Shown piece by piece: positions 1 through 6,086 of a stretch of DNA of 13,336 nucleotides (the stretch's first letter is position 1; the number at the start of each line of letters is the position of its first letter). A program made the translations under genes and the position numbers. The DNA is from Akkermansiaceae bacterium UBA985 (GTDB lineage Bacteria; Verrucomicrobiota; Verrucomicrobiia; Verrucomicrobiales; Akkermansiaceae), in NCBI GenBank assembly GCA_002292185.1, contig DBBL01000196.1, positions 1,405-14,740 on the forward strand, given 5' to 3'. Under the pieces are notes generated by a model. The model searched no databases, had not been told where the DNA came from, and saw only the letters and a program-made list of their open reading frames with translations.

Positions 1-11
1 CCTCACTTCCT

Positions 12-839
12 GTGAAATTACTAGCTCCATTTACTGAGAGTAACACGCCTCGCTGGTTGTTATCTTTTGATTTCGATGGCACACTCGTCGTTCCTGATGA
101 TGACCCTGCTGTTAGCCCAGAGTTTTTTGAGTTGATGAAAAGCATGCGTAGTTGTCATGGCTCGTGTTGGGGTATTAATACTGGCCGCTCGCTGATGCAG
201 GCGGTTCAGGGCCTCGTGGATGCTCGGTTTCCCATTCTTCCTGATTACATCATTGCTCGTGAACGTGAGATCTATTTGCCCAATAAGTTTGGGCGTTGGG
301 TAGGCAGCGAAGATTGGAACAAACGCTGTGAACATGAGCATCATAAGCTATTTCGTCAGTGCCGTAAGGTTCTCAAGGGATTGAAACAATGGGTGGAAGC
401 TGAAACTGCCGCAGTGTGGGGTATTCAGAAAGAGGAGCCTGCTGGCATTGTTGCCTCAACAGCATCCGAGATGGATATGATCGTTGGTAAGATTGATGAG
501 GAGATAGAATCCAAGACGGCTCTCTCCTATCAAAGAAATGGCATCTATCTCCGCTTTAGTCATAAGCATTTCCACAAAGGCACAGCGATGCTCGAGGTGG
601 CACGCTTGATGGGCTTAACCAATCAACATGCTTTTGCTATCGGCGATAGCCACAATGATCTCGATATGTTGAGCCCTGAGATGGCAGGATTGTTGGCTTG
701 TCCAGCTAATGCATGTGCCGAGGTTAAGCTTCAGGTGCAGAGCTCTGGAGGGTATGTCGCCAAAGGGGAGGCAAGCAAAGGAGTGGTCGAAGCACTTGAG
801 GCACTATTCGCTGATCAGAAAAAAGCATCTGAGCTGTAA
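12..839 (+). CDS. HAD-superfamily hydrolase (Cof/sucrose-phosphatase-like, type IIB)
   Basis: Predicted soluble Mg-dependent phosphatase of 275 residues, probably acting on a sugar phosphate or similar small phosphoester in the cytoplasm. All four HAD motifs are visible. Motif I is DFDGTLV with nucleophile D20 and acid/base D22. Motif II is INTGRS with T57. Motif III is the lysine K189 in HKG. Motif IV is GDSHNDLDML, residues 211-220, with D212 and D216. The long insert between motifs II and III fits a type-II cap, as in the Cof, sucrose-phosphate phosphatase and mannosyl-3-phosphoglycerate phosphatase group. The sequence alone does not fix the substrate. The start given is a GTG close to the window edge. 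The frame is open to base 3, so the true start could lie upstream of the window. The next feature downstream is a tRNA on the other strand, so nothing in the visible context points to a pathway. Confidence 0.85.
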   Translation: MKLLAPFTESNTPRWLLSFDFDGTLVVPDDDPAVSPEFFELMKSMRSCHGSCWGINTGRSLMQAVQGLVDARFPILPDYIIAREREIYLPNKFGRWVGSEDWNKRCEHEHHKLFRQCRKVLKGLKQWVEAETAAVWGIQKEEPAGIVASTASEMDMIVGKIDEEIESKTALSYQRNGIYLRFSHKHFHKGTAMLEVARLMGLTNQHAFAIGDSHNDLDMLSPEMAGLLACPANACAEVKLQVQSSGGYVAKGEASKGVVEALEALFADQKKASEL

Positions 840-870
840 AAACCCTGTGGTAGGAGGGGCTATAATTCAA

Positions 871-930
871 GAGTCGGGCCGAGCGTTCGAGAATAGGGTC
901 GAGCGGGCAAGAGTAGAATCGAGATCAAGA
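871..930. repeat. Three degenerate 20-nt tandem repeats
   Basis: Three adjacent 20-nt units at 871-890, 891-910 and 911-930 align without gaps. Each starts with GAG or GAA followed by T and shares a central CGAG at unit positions 10-13. Units 1 and 2 match at 14 of 20 positions. Units 2 and 3, and units 1 and 3, match at about 11 of 20. A fourth unit at 931-950 is barely recognisable. The block lies between the HAD gene stop and the 3' end of the tRNA gene. There are too few copies, and no spacers, for a CRISPR. Function unknown. Confidence 0.5.
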
Positions 931-951
931 AACTCGATGAGGTGATGAAAA

Positions 952-1033
952 TACCGGCGGCGGGAATCGAACCCGCACTCCCTAGGGAACGTGATTTTGA
1001 ATCACGCGCGTCTACCAATTCCGCCACACCGGC
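952..1033 (-). tRNA. tRNA-Leu (anticodon CAA)
   Basis: An 82-nt class II tRNA decoding UUG. On the minus strand the acceptor arm GCCGGTG pairs with CGCCGGT (with one G-U and one U-G), followed by discriminator A. The D-arm contains GGAATTGGTAGACGC, typical of bacterial tRNA-Leu. The anticodon stem CGTGA/TCACG closes a 7-nt loop at 995-1001, with anticodon CAA at 997-999. A short extra arm with CCC/GGG follows, and then the T-arm GCGGG-TTCGATT-CCCGC. The 3' CCA is not encoded, because the next bases are TTTTC, so CCA must be added by nucleotidyltransferase. No U-rich terminator hairpin is seen downstream. Confidence 0.96.
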
Positions 1034-1065
1034 ATGTGCTTTATATCCTTGGTAGAGGACGCGCG

Positions 1066-1094
1066 GAATTTGCGCTAATTTGAGGAAATGTCAA
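1066..1094 (-). promoter_or_regulatory. Possible tRNA-Leu promoter with consensus -35
   Basis: A perfect TTGACA lies at 1089-1094 on the minus strand, about 56 nt upstream of the tRNA. At 16-17 nt spacing only a poor -10 (AAATTC or CAAATT) is found near 1066-1072. A GC-rich run, CGCGCG, follows it, as is common at stringently controlled tRNA promoters. The -10 match is weak, so this is a tentative call. Confidence 0.25.
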
Positions 1095-1124
1095 GATGTG
1101 AGATGGCCCTTATCGCTGACATTT
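1086..1124 (-). repeat. 8-bp inverted repeat across the mutM stop codon
   Basis: AAATGTCA at 1086-1093 and TGACATTT at 1117-1124 form a perfect 8-bp inverted repeat with a 23-nt loop. It spans the mutM stop codon (1110-1112). On the mutM transcript the downstream arm contains the TTGACA proposed as the -35 of tRNA-Leu. No U-tract follows, so it is not a classical intrinsic terminator. It could be a weak terminator or an mRNA 3'-end structure, or it could be chance. Confidence 0.4.
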
Positions 1125-1931
1125 TGAGCAGTAGAAGGTCGAGCGATTTAAAATGACGATTTTTTGGATGCTTTTGCCGCAATCACGACATGGTTTGCCT
1201 GCTCGGTCATAAACTTGTAGGCGTTGTTTAAAGTAGCCAGGTTGGCCATCCTCTCTGAGAAAGTCGCGCAAGGTGGTGCCTCCTTGTTTGATCGCTTCGC
1301 TGAGAACTTGTTTAATTTGCTCATTGAGTCGAATGAGTCTTGGCTTGGAGATGTTTCCAGCTTTGCGAGTAGGTTTGATGCCGGATCGAAAGAGCGCCTC
1401 AGAGGCATAGATGTTACCAACACCCACGACGGTTTTGCTATTCATGATGTGTTGTTTGATTGATGTCTTTCTGTTGCTACAGCTAGCAGCAAAGTAATCT
1501 GAATCGAAGCGATCACTGAGTGGTTCAGGGCCGAGGTGCTGCAGGAGGCGATGCTCCATCATTGGGCCATCATTGATGCCATGCCATAAGACAGCTCCGA
1601 AGCGCCTTGGGTCATGGAGTCGCATTTCCATGTCACCCTCTAGACCGACGATGAAATGATCATGCTTCTTTAGCTCGTGGCCAGTGGGGCAGATACGCAG
1701 ACTGCCTGACATGCCTAGATGGAGAATTAACGTGCCTACTTTGGATCGTATTAAGAGGTATTTGGCCCTTCGCTCAACACACTCAGCTTTGTGGCCAACG
1801 AGATCATGAACACACTCCTCAATAGGCCATCGCATTCTGGATTCCCTAATTTCTATGGATTGAATCCTACGATTGATGATGTAGGGCTCAATGCCGCGAC
1901 GAGTGGTTTCTACTTCGGGTAATTCTGGCAT
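1110..1931 (-). CDS. mutM: Formamidopyrimidine-DNA glycosylase (Fpg/MutM)
   Basis: Base-excision repair enzyme that removes 8-oxoguanine and ring-opened purines and then cuts the abasic site by beta/delta elimination. At 273 residues it has the usual family length. The N-terminus is MPELPEVETTRRG, giving catalytic P2 (Schiff base) and E3. K57 is conserved, as are HLGMSGSLR with M74, the DPRRFG loop (R109, F111) and VGVGNIYASEALF with N173. The C-terminal zinc finger has C248, C251, C268 and C271 in the C-x2-C-x16-C-x2-C pattern. The frame is open to 2015, which would add 28 residues. The start at 1931 is chosen because mature Fpg needs Pro directly after the initiator Met. No Shine-Dalgarno is seen before this ATG. 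The gene is transcribed towards tRNA-Leu, 76 nt away, and diverges from the lipoprotein gene. All key residues are present, so the enzyme should be active. Confidence 0.97.
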   Translation of the reverse strand: MPELPEVETTRRGIEPYIINRRIQSIEIRESRMRWPIEECVHDLVGHKAECVERRAKYLLIRSKVGTLILHLGMSGSLRICPTGHELKKHDHFIVGLEGDMEMRLHDPRRFGAVLWHGINDGPMMEHRLLQHLGPEPLSDRFDSDYFAASCSNRKTSIKQHIMNSKTVVGVGNIYASEALFRSGIKPTRKAGNISKPRLIRLNEQIKQVLSEAIKQGGTTLRDFLREDGQPGYFKQRLQVYDRAGKPCRDCGKSIQKIVILNRSTFYCSKCQR

Positions 1932-2060
1932 GGTAATGGGGTGTGCCTTATAAAAAATATCTGCCTTTGTAATTGGAAAAGTGAATTCTGAAGCTAGCTT
2001 AACGAGTATCAGCACATCATTTGAGGGGGCTCGTCAGCATTGTGCTTGCTATTCAGTATC

Positions 2061-2130
2061 ATGCATTAAGATGCATTCAGTCGTGATTCGCCGGCTAGGG
2101 TAACTGAAGTCAATTAACAATAATTAACAA
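2061..2130. promoter_or_regulatory. Two 10-nt-phased direct repeats in the mutM/lipoprotein divergent spacer
   Basis: The 200-bp divergent spacer (1932-2131) holds two pairs of direct repeats, each with an exact 10-nt period. ATGCATT occurs at 2061-2067 and again at 2071-2077. CAATTAACAA at 2111-2120 is followed by TAATTAACAA at 2121-2130 (9 of 10 bases identical), ending one base before the lipoprotein ATG at 2132. The first pair starts 50 bp before the second, so both fall on the same helical phase. Repeats at one helical turn can be binding sites for a regulator, but no known operator is recognised. I could not place a convincing -35/-10 pair for either gene. Confidence 0.35.
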
Positions 2131-2131
2131 G

Positions 2132-4393
2132 ATGAAAAAATATATTATACCGTTTCTATTCACAGGACTGCTTGCATTTGTAGGCTGCAATAAAAAATCA
2201 ACAGAGCCATCAAGTGAGGCGCAGGCTGAAGTTGAGGTCCCGACGCCAGATGTCTCTGATGCAGAGGTAAGTCCAGCACAGCGCGCCGCCAAGTTGGGAT
2301 TTGCGCAATACTTGCCTGCAAACGTGAGTGCCTACAGCGCGGTGATCAATGGTAGTAGCGTGATCGATAGGATGTGGAAAACCCCAGTGGGAGAAGTGAT
2401 TAAAGAACGTTTGGAGCAGGAAGGTGTTTCCTTTGATGATCTTTCTGACCCCCAGGTTCAGATGTCAGGAATACTTCAATTGGGGGCAGCGCAATATGGT
2501 GAAGACTATTTTGTTGCATACGGAGAGAGCACTCCGAAGGTGGGCCAGGAGGTCCTAGAATTTTCCGATCGTGTATCATATTATGCGGGACGAATGGCAG
2601 TTTATGCCGGTAATGCAGCCGTAGCGGGTAAAATGGCTGAAGCGATGAATGATCCAAAGAAAGTCTTCGCTAAGCCGCTCAAGGGCCTGCCTGCTGACTT
2701 CATTGATATGTTCCGTGAGGTTGACATGCCCATCTACTATCAAGGGGTTAAGGTGTCGGATGAGGATTCCCGGGCACTTGTTCGTGATCAGCTAGAGGCC
2801 GTGCCTAATTTTTTCAGTATGATCGACGTGGGTGTTGAGCCAGTGGTTGTCGAGCGAGGAGGTGCTCAATTCGAGGGTTATAAATTTAGTGGCAAGAAAA
2901 TGATGGATCAGATGGGGGAGGGGCAGGGGCTGGGCCTTCTCTGGGCTTCAAATTTGGAAGAGTTGGGCATGTCTGACGTCGAAGTTGGAGAATTTCTCAA
3001 ACTCATCGAAACTAAAACGATCGTTGCTTTAGTTGGTGAGGTTCATGGTTATGTCGTTCTTTTTATGGGGAGTTCAGAAGACGATTTTGTGTTGGTTGAT
3101 GATGTTGAAGATTCGCTGTGTGCAAGCGATAAGATCAAATTCACAGATGATTATCTTGATAATGATTTGTTTACCTACGGATTCAATGGTGGGGGAATGG
3201 CCTACGATTTATCCGCGATTGAGAAAATATGTTACAACCTAGGTGGTTCTTTTGCGAAAGGTTTGTCCGATCAGCTAGCTAAGTCAGATTCACTGGGCGA
3301 TACCCAAGAGATTGAGGTGATTCTTGATAATATTGATAAGCAGGCGCGAGGCCTCGCTGCTATGTTCAAGGACGCGGATGCAGGCTATGTGGCTTATCTT
3401 GAAGATGGCATCAAAATTGAGATGCAAGGTGGTTCTAATATGCCGCAATATGATATGCAATCAGCGCATACACTTGCACCTATGTCGCAAGGTAAAGGTA
3501 ACGTCTTATTTGCCAATTGGGCGACTAATCCTCAATATAATGAAGGTCTCATGACGCTTATTGATAGCTTTGTTGAGGTGAGTTACTTGATGTCCAAGCA
3601 GGTGCTGCCGCTTCTGGCATCACGGGCTGCGGCAGATGAGGGGAATGCAGACTTCATTCAGTATAATGCAAGCCTTCAAATGTTCGATCAAATGTTCAGC
3701 AAAGATCTGTTGGATGTGTGGCAAGCTTTACGCACCAACATGGCAGAGGGGCTTGGTGCAGAAACCGCTCTAGTGATCGATGTGAATGGTTCGCTTCCCA
3801 AGGTGCCCATGTTACCCAAGGCGATCATCGAAGGTGGCAAAATGCCGCGTGTTGCATACGTCAGTACGGTTGATGACCGTGAAAAACTGCAATCATCGTG
3901 GGTCCGCCTCAATAATGCGCTGGAGAGTCTACTGAAGAAAGCTAGTGAGATGACGGGGGCTGAGATTCCCATGCAGGTGCCAATGAGTAGTGAGAAGGAT
4001 GGACTGAAAACCTGGTTCGTGCCGATTCCATTTCAGAATGATGATTTTGTTCCGTCTGTGTCAGTGAGTGACGACTTGTTTTTTGCGTCGACTTCGAAAC
4101 GCTTTGTTGAGGGCTTGTCCTCGCTTGCAGCCAAAGGAGGCGGGGAGGCCCGCCAAGGGGTTTGGCTAGATGTCGATATGAAGGTGCTCCATAGCTACGC
4201 AGAGCAGTGGTTGAAGCTCATTGAGAAAAATGCTGCCGAATTCATGTCCGATGCAGAGCTTGAGGATTTTAATGCCAATAAGGAGATGATTGAAACAGCA
4301 CTGGGCGCTCTGGGCATGATGGATAGTTTGACTTATCATATGCGCCAGGAGGATGGAGTGACACGCACGTCCATGCATTTAAAGACGAGGTAA
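2132..4393 (+). CDS. Large predicted lipoprotein of unknown function
   Basis: A 753-residue protein I cannot assign to a family with confidence. Residues 1-18 form a type II signal peptide: KK near the start, a hydrophobic stretch, then FVGC with lipidated C19. The Phe at -3 is a slightly unusual lipobox. A Ser/Glu/Pro-rich linker follows to about residue 45, and the rest looks like an acidic, soluble, mixed alpha/beta domain, so the protein should be anchored to a periplasm-facing membrane. No Asp after C19 signals inner-membrane retention (N20, K21, K22). The mature part has only two other evident cysteines, C330 and C367, which could form a disulfide. The start of the folded part (residues 59-62, YLPA, then SAYSAVING) and the end (MDSLTYHMRQEDGVTRTSM) faintly recall DUF3352-type substrate-less periplasmic proteins, but this is a weak impression. 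The gene is probably monocistronic or starts a unit, with a 76-nt gap to the phosphatase gene. Confidence 0.8.
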   Translation: MKKYIIPFLFTGLLAFVGCNKKSTEPSSEAQAEVEVPTPDVSDAEVSPAQRAAKLGFAQYLPANVSAYSAVINGSSVIDRMWKTPVGEVIKERLEQEGVSFDDLSDPQVQMSGILQLGAAQYGEDYFVAYGESTPKVGQEVLEFSDRVSYYAGRMAVYAGNAAVAGKMAEAMNDPKKVFAKPLKGLPADFIDMFREVDMPIYYQGVKVSDEDSRALVRDQLEAVPNFFSMIDVGVEPVVVERGGAQFEGYKFSGKKMMDQMGEGQGLGLLWASNLEELGMSDVEVGEFLKLIETKTIVALVGEVHGYVVLFMGSSEDDFVLVDDVEDSLCASDKIKFTDDYLDNDLFTYGFNGGGMAYDLSAIEKICYNLGGSFAKGLSDQLAKSDSLGDTQEIEVILDNIDKQARGLAAMFKDADAGYVAYLEDGIKIEMQGGSNMPQYDMQSAHTLAPMSQGKGNVLFANWATNPQYNEGLMTLIDSFVEVSYLMSKQVLPLLASRAAADEGNADFIQYNASLQMFDQMFSKDLLDVWQALRTNMAEGLGAETALVIDVNGSLPKVPMLPKAIIEGGKMPRVAYVSTVDDREKLQSSWVRLNNALESLLKKASEMTGAEIPMQVPMSSEKDGLKTWFVPIPFQNDDFVPSVSVSDDLFFASTSKRFVEGLSSLAAKGGGEARQGVWLDVDMKVLHSYAEQWLKLIEKNAAEFMSDAELEDFNANKEMIETALGALGMMDSLTYHMRQEDGVTRTSMHLKTR

Positions 4394-4400
4394 ATAATTT

Positions 4401-4449
4401 CTCTTTTGTTTTAAATGCCTCATGAGCGTTTTTGTAAAAGAGAACGCTC
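4401..4449 (+). repeat. Interleaved inverted repeats upstream of the phosphatase gene
   Basis: Two perfect 7-bp complementary pairs are interleaved in the 76-nt gap. CTCTTTT (4401-4407) can pair with AAAAGAG (4436-4442), and GAGCGTT (4424-4430) can pair with AACGCTC (4443-4449). The two right-hand arms abut. In RNA this arrangement could form a pseudoknot or two competing hairpins. The second pair alone is a 7-bp stem with a 12-nt loop and no U-tract, so it is a poor intrinsic terminator for the lipoprotein gene. It ends 20 nt before the next ATG, so it could instead be an operator or a leader structure. Confidence 0.4.
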
Positions 4450-4469
4450 TGCCGATTCAATTTTAAGCT

Positions 4470-4934
4470 ATGTCTGATAAGAACGTTTTATTTGTTTGCA
4501 CCGGCAACACATGTCGTAGCCCGATGGCAGAGGCGCTGCTGCGGAAGGCTGTAGGAGGCATTGCTGATATTAAGATTAGTTCTGCGGGAGTCGGTGCGAT
4601 GCCTGGGCAGTCTGCCAGTGATGAGACGGTAAGGATACTTGAGGGGAAAAAGGCTCGGCTACAGGGTTTCCACAGTCGCCAAGTAGATGAGCATCTGCTT
4701 TCAAGTTCTGACTTGGTTATTGCGATGACAAAGTCTCATGCGGAGATCGTCAGGCAATATTTTCCCGAGCGCGCTGACTCCGTGAGCTTACTCTGTGATT
4801 TCATCGATGATGATGAAGGGCTTGCGGGTGCAGATGTTCCTGACCCAATTGGCATGGGGATTGAAGCGTATCAGGAGGTGGCTGAGGTAATCGAGTTGGC
4901 ACTTCCTGGGATCATTCGGAAGCTGAGCCAATAA
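4470..4934 (+). CDS. Low-molecular-weight protein phosphatase, YwlE-like (possible arginine phosphatase)
   Basis: A 154-residue cytosolic phosphatase of the low-molecular-weight PTP fold, the normal size for the family. The P-loop near the N-terminus is C10-TGNTC-R16-S17, with nucleophile C10 and phosphate-binding R16. The DP motif near the C-terminus supplies the general acid D125 (PDPIG). Threonine T14 stands where tyrosine-specific members usually have isoleucine (CLGNICR). In Bacillus YwlE the equivalent Thr favours phosphoarginine as substrate. YwlE-like proteins also occur in bacteria whose protein-arginine kinase is unknown, so the substrate here is open: phosphoarginine or phosphotyrosine. 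The gene is followed after 5 nt by the NahK-like kinase gene, suggesting co-transcription. No Shine-Dalgarno sequence is seen before ATG 4470. Confidence 0.9.
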   Translation: MSDKNVLFVCTGNTCRSPMAEALLRKAVGGIADIKISSAGVGAMPGQSASDETVRILEGKKARLQGFHSRQVDEHLLSSSDLVIAMTKSHAEIVRQYFPERADSVSLLCDFIDDDEGLAGADVPDPIGMGIEAYQEVAEVIELALPGIIRKLSQ

Positions 4935-4939
4935 GCTTC

Positions 4940-6073
4940 ATGAACGATGCGGGCATGATTAACGACGATTGTCATATTAAGGAGGTTGCCAGTGAGTTTG
5001 CCATAGCTGGTGAGTTTATTGAAGGTGAGGAGGTGCATAGTGGTCACATTAATGCCACGTATAAGGCGACCTTTAGAAATGAGGATGGACGCAGACATCG
5101 TTATATTATCCAAAGGATCAATGAAAAGGTATTCAAGGATCCACTTGCCGTGATGCGTAACGTTGAGATGGTCACTAGCCATATCAACTCGAAGGTAATG
5201 CGGGTTAAGCGCGATAGTGGGGGACAAACCTTAAGTCTCTATCCTGCGAGAGGCGGGAGTTTTTTTGCATCAGGCACGGGAGGTGGTATCTGGCGCTGTT
5301 ATAACTTTATTGAGGGGTGCAGAACCTTTGAGGTCGTAGCAAATACACGGCAAGCTTATCAAGCGGCGCATGCTTTCGGTTCATTTCAAGATCTTGTCAG
5401 TGATATTCCCATTGAAGATATCGAGGAAACGATACCTGATTTTCACAACACGCCCAAGCGCTATGATCGTTTGATGCGGGTGGTGGATACAGATACTCAT
5501 GGCCGCCTTGCCGAGGTGACCGCGGAAGTTGATTTTGTCAAAGCGCGTAAGGCAATGCTTTCTAAGTTTATTGATTTAAGAAGCCGTGGAGATCTGCCGG
5601 TGCGGATTACCCATAACGATACAAAAATCAATAATGTGATGATGGATGTAGAAAGTGATGAGGCGGTGTGCGTGATCGATCTTGATACGGTGATGCCGGG
5701 TTTGTCTCTCTATGATTTTGGTGATCTGGTTCGCACCGCGGTAAGTCCTGCAGCCGAGGATGAGCGAGACCTCAGTAAGGTGAATGTGCGTATGACTATG
5801 TTCGAGGCTCTTGCTGAAGGTTATATCGATGGCTGCCATTGCTTATGTGATGCCGAGCTCGATAATCTTGCCTTTGCAGGTATTTTGATTTCTCTGGAGA
5901 CGGGTATGCGCTTCCTTACCGACCACCTAGAGGGTGATGTGTATTTCAAAATCCACCAAGACGGACAAAATCTTGACCGTGCTAGAACACAATTCAGACT
6001 TGTGGAGCTACTCGAAGAACGTCAGCTGGAGATGGAAAGCTGCGTCGATCGTTTAGCGAAAGCGAGGAGCTGA
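4940..6073 (+). CDS. NahK-like sugar kinase (N-acetylhexosamine 1-kinase family, APH fold)
   Basis: A 377-residue kinase of the aminoglycoside-phosphotransferase fold, very similar in pattern and length to N-acetylhexosamine 1-kinase (NahK). NahK phosphorylates GlcNAc or GalNAc at C1 using ATP. Visible landmarks in order are GHINATY (residues 35-41, nucleotide loop), YIIQRIN (55-61), VFKDPLAVMRNVEMVTSHI (64-82), FIEG (123-126), the Brenner-type motif THNDTKINN (224-232) with catalytic D227 and N232, VIDLDTVMPG (245-254) with metal ligand D247, YDFGD (258-262), EDERDLSKV (273-281) and LETGMRFLTDHLEGDVYF near the C-terminus. The last three blocks are particularly NahK-like as recalled. ATG 4940 gives a start 5 nt after the phosphatase stop; ATG 4955 is an alternative. 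No hexosamine uridylyltransferase, epimerase or glycoside phosphorylase is nearby, so the exact sugar is not shown. The gene converges on sufS. Confidence 0.88.
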   Translation: MNDAGMINDDCHIKEVASEFAIAGEFIEGEEVHSGHINATYKATFRNEDGRRHRYIIQRINEKVFKDPLAVMRNVEMVTSHINSKVMRVKRDSGGQTLSLYPARGGSFFASGTGGGIWRCYNFIEGCRTFEVVANTRQAYQAAHAFGSFQDLVSDIPIEDIEETIPDFHNTPKRYDRLMRVVDTDTHGRLAEVTAEVDFVKARKAMLSKFIDLRSRGDLPVRITHNDTKINNVMMDVESDEAVCVIDLDTVMPGLSLYDFGDLVRTAVSPAAEDERDLSKVNVRMTMFEALAEGYIDGCHCLCDAELDNLAFAGILISLETGMRFLTDHLEGDVYFKIHQDGQNLDRARTQFRLVELLEERQLEMESCVDRLAKARS

Positions 6074-6086
6074 TGTTGGTCAGCTC
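6067..6086. terminator. Hairpin shared by two convergent stop codons
   Basis: GAGCTGA (6067-6073) and TCAGCTC (6080-6086) form a perfect 7-bp inverted repeat around a 6-nt loop. The loop is exactly the intergenic spacer. Each arm ends with the TGA stop of one gene: the kinase on the plus strand, sufS on the minus strand. Both genes end Ser-stop (AGC TGA). There is no U-tract on either side, so termination by this hairpin alone would be inefficient. It may act as a bidirectional 3'-end structure. Confidence 0.5.

Noticed and set aside
841-860. Intrinsic terminator after the HAD gene
   Set aside because: CCC and GGGG tracts are present, but no stable stem with a U-tract can be drawn.
861-866. 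Perfect TATAAT as a promoter
   Set aside because: At 16-18 nt upstream only A-rich sequence without TTGACA is found, and no gene follows on that strand. Kept only as part of the repeat finding.
871-950. CRISPR array
   Set aside because: Units are only 20 nt, directly adjacent with no spacers, and too divergent. No cas gene is nearby.
1932-2015. N-terminal extension of MutM by 28 residues
   Set aside because: The extension would bury the catalytic Pro, which must follow the initiator Met. The ATG at 1931 gives MPELPEVE, as in all Fpg proteins.
4871-5227. 118-codon open frame on the minus strand
   Set aside because: It is antisense to the phosphatase/kinase junction, and both of those genes are well supported. 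No family pattern is seen.
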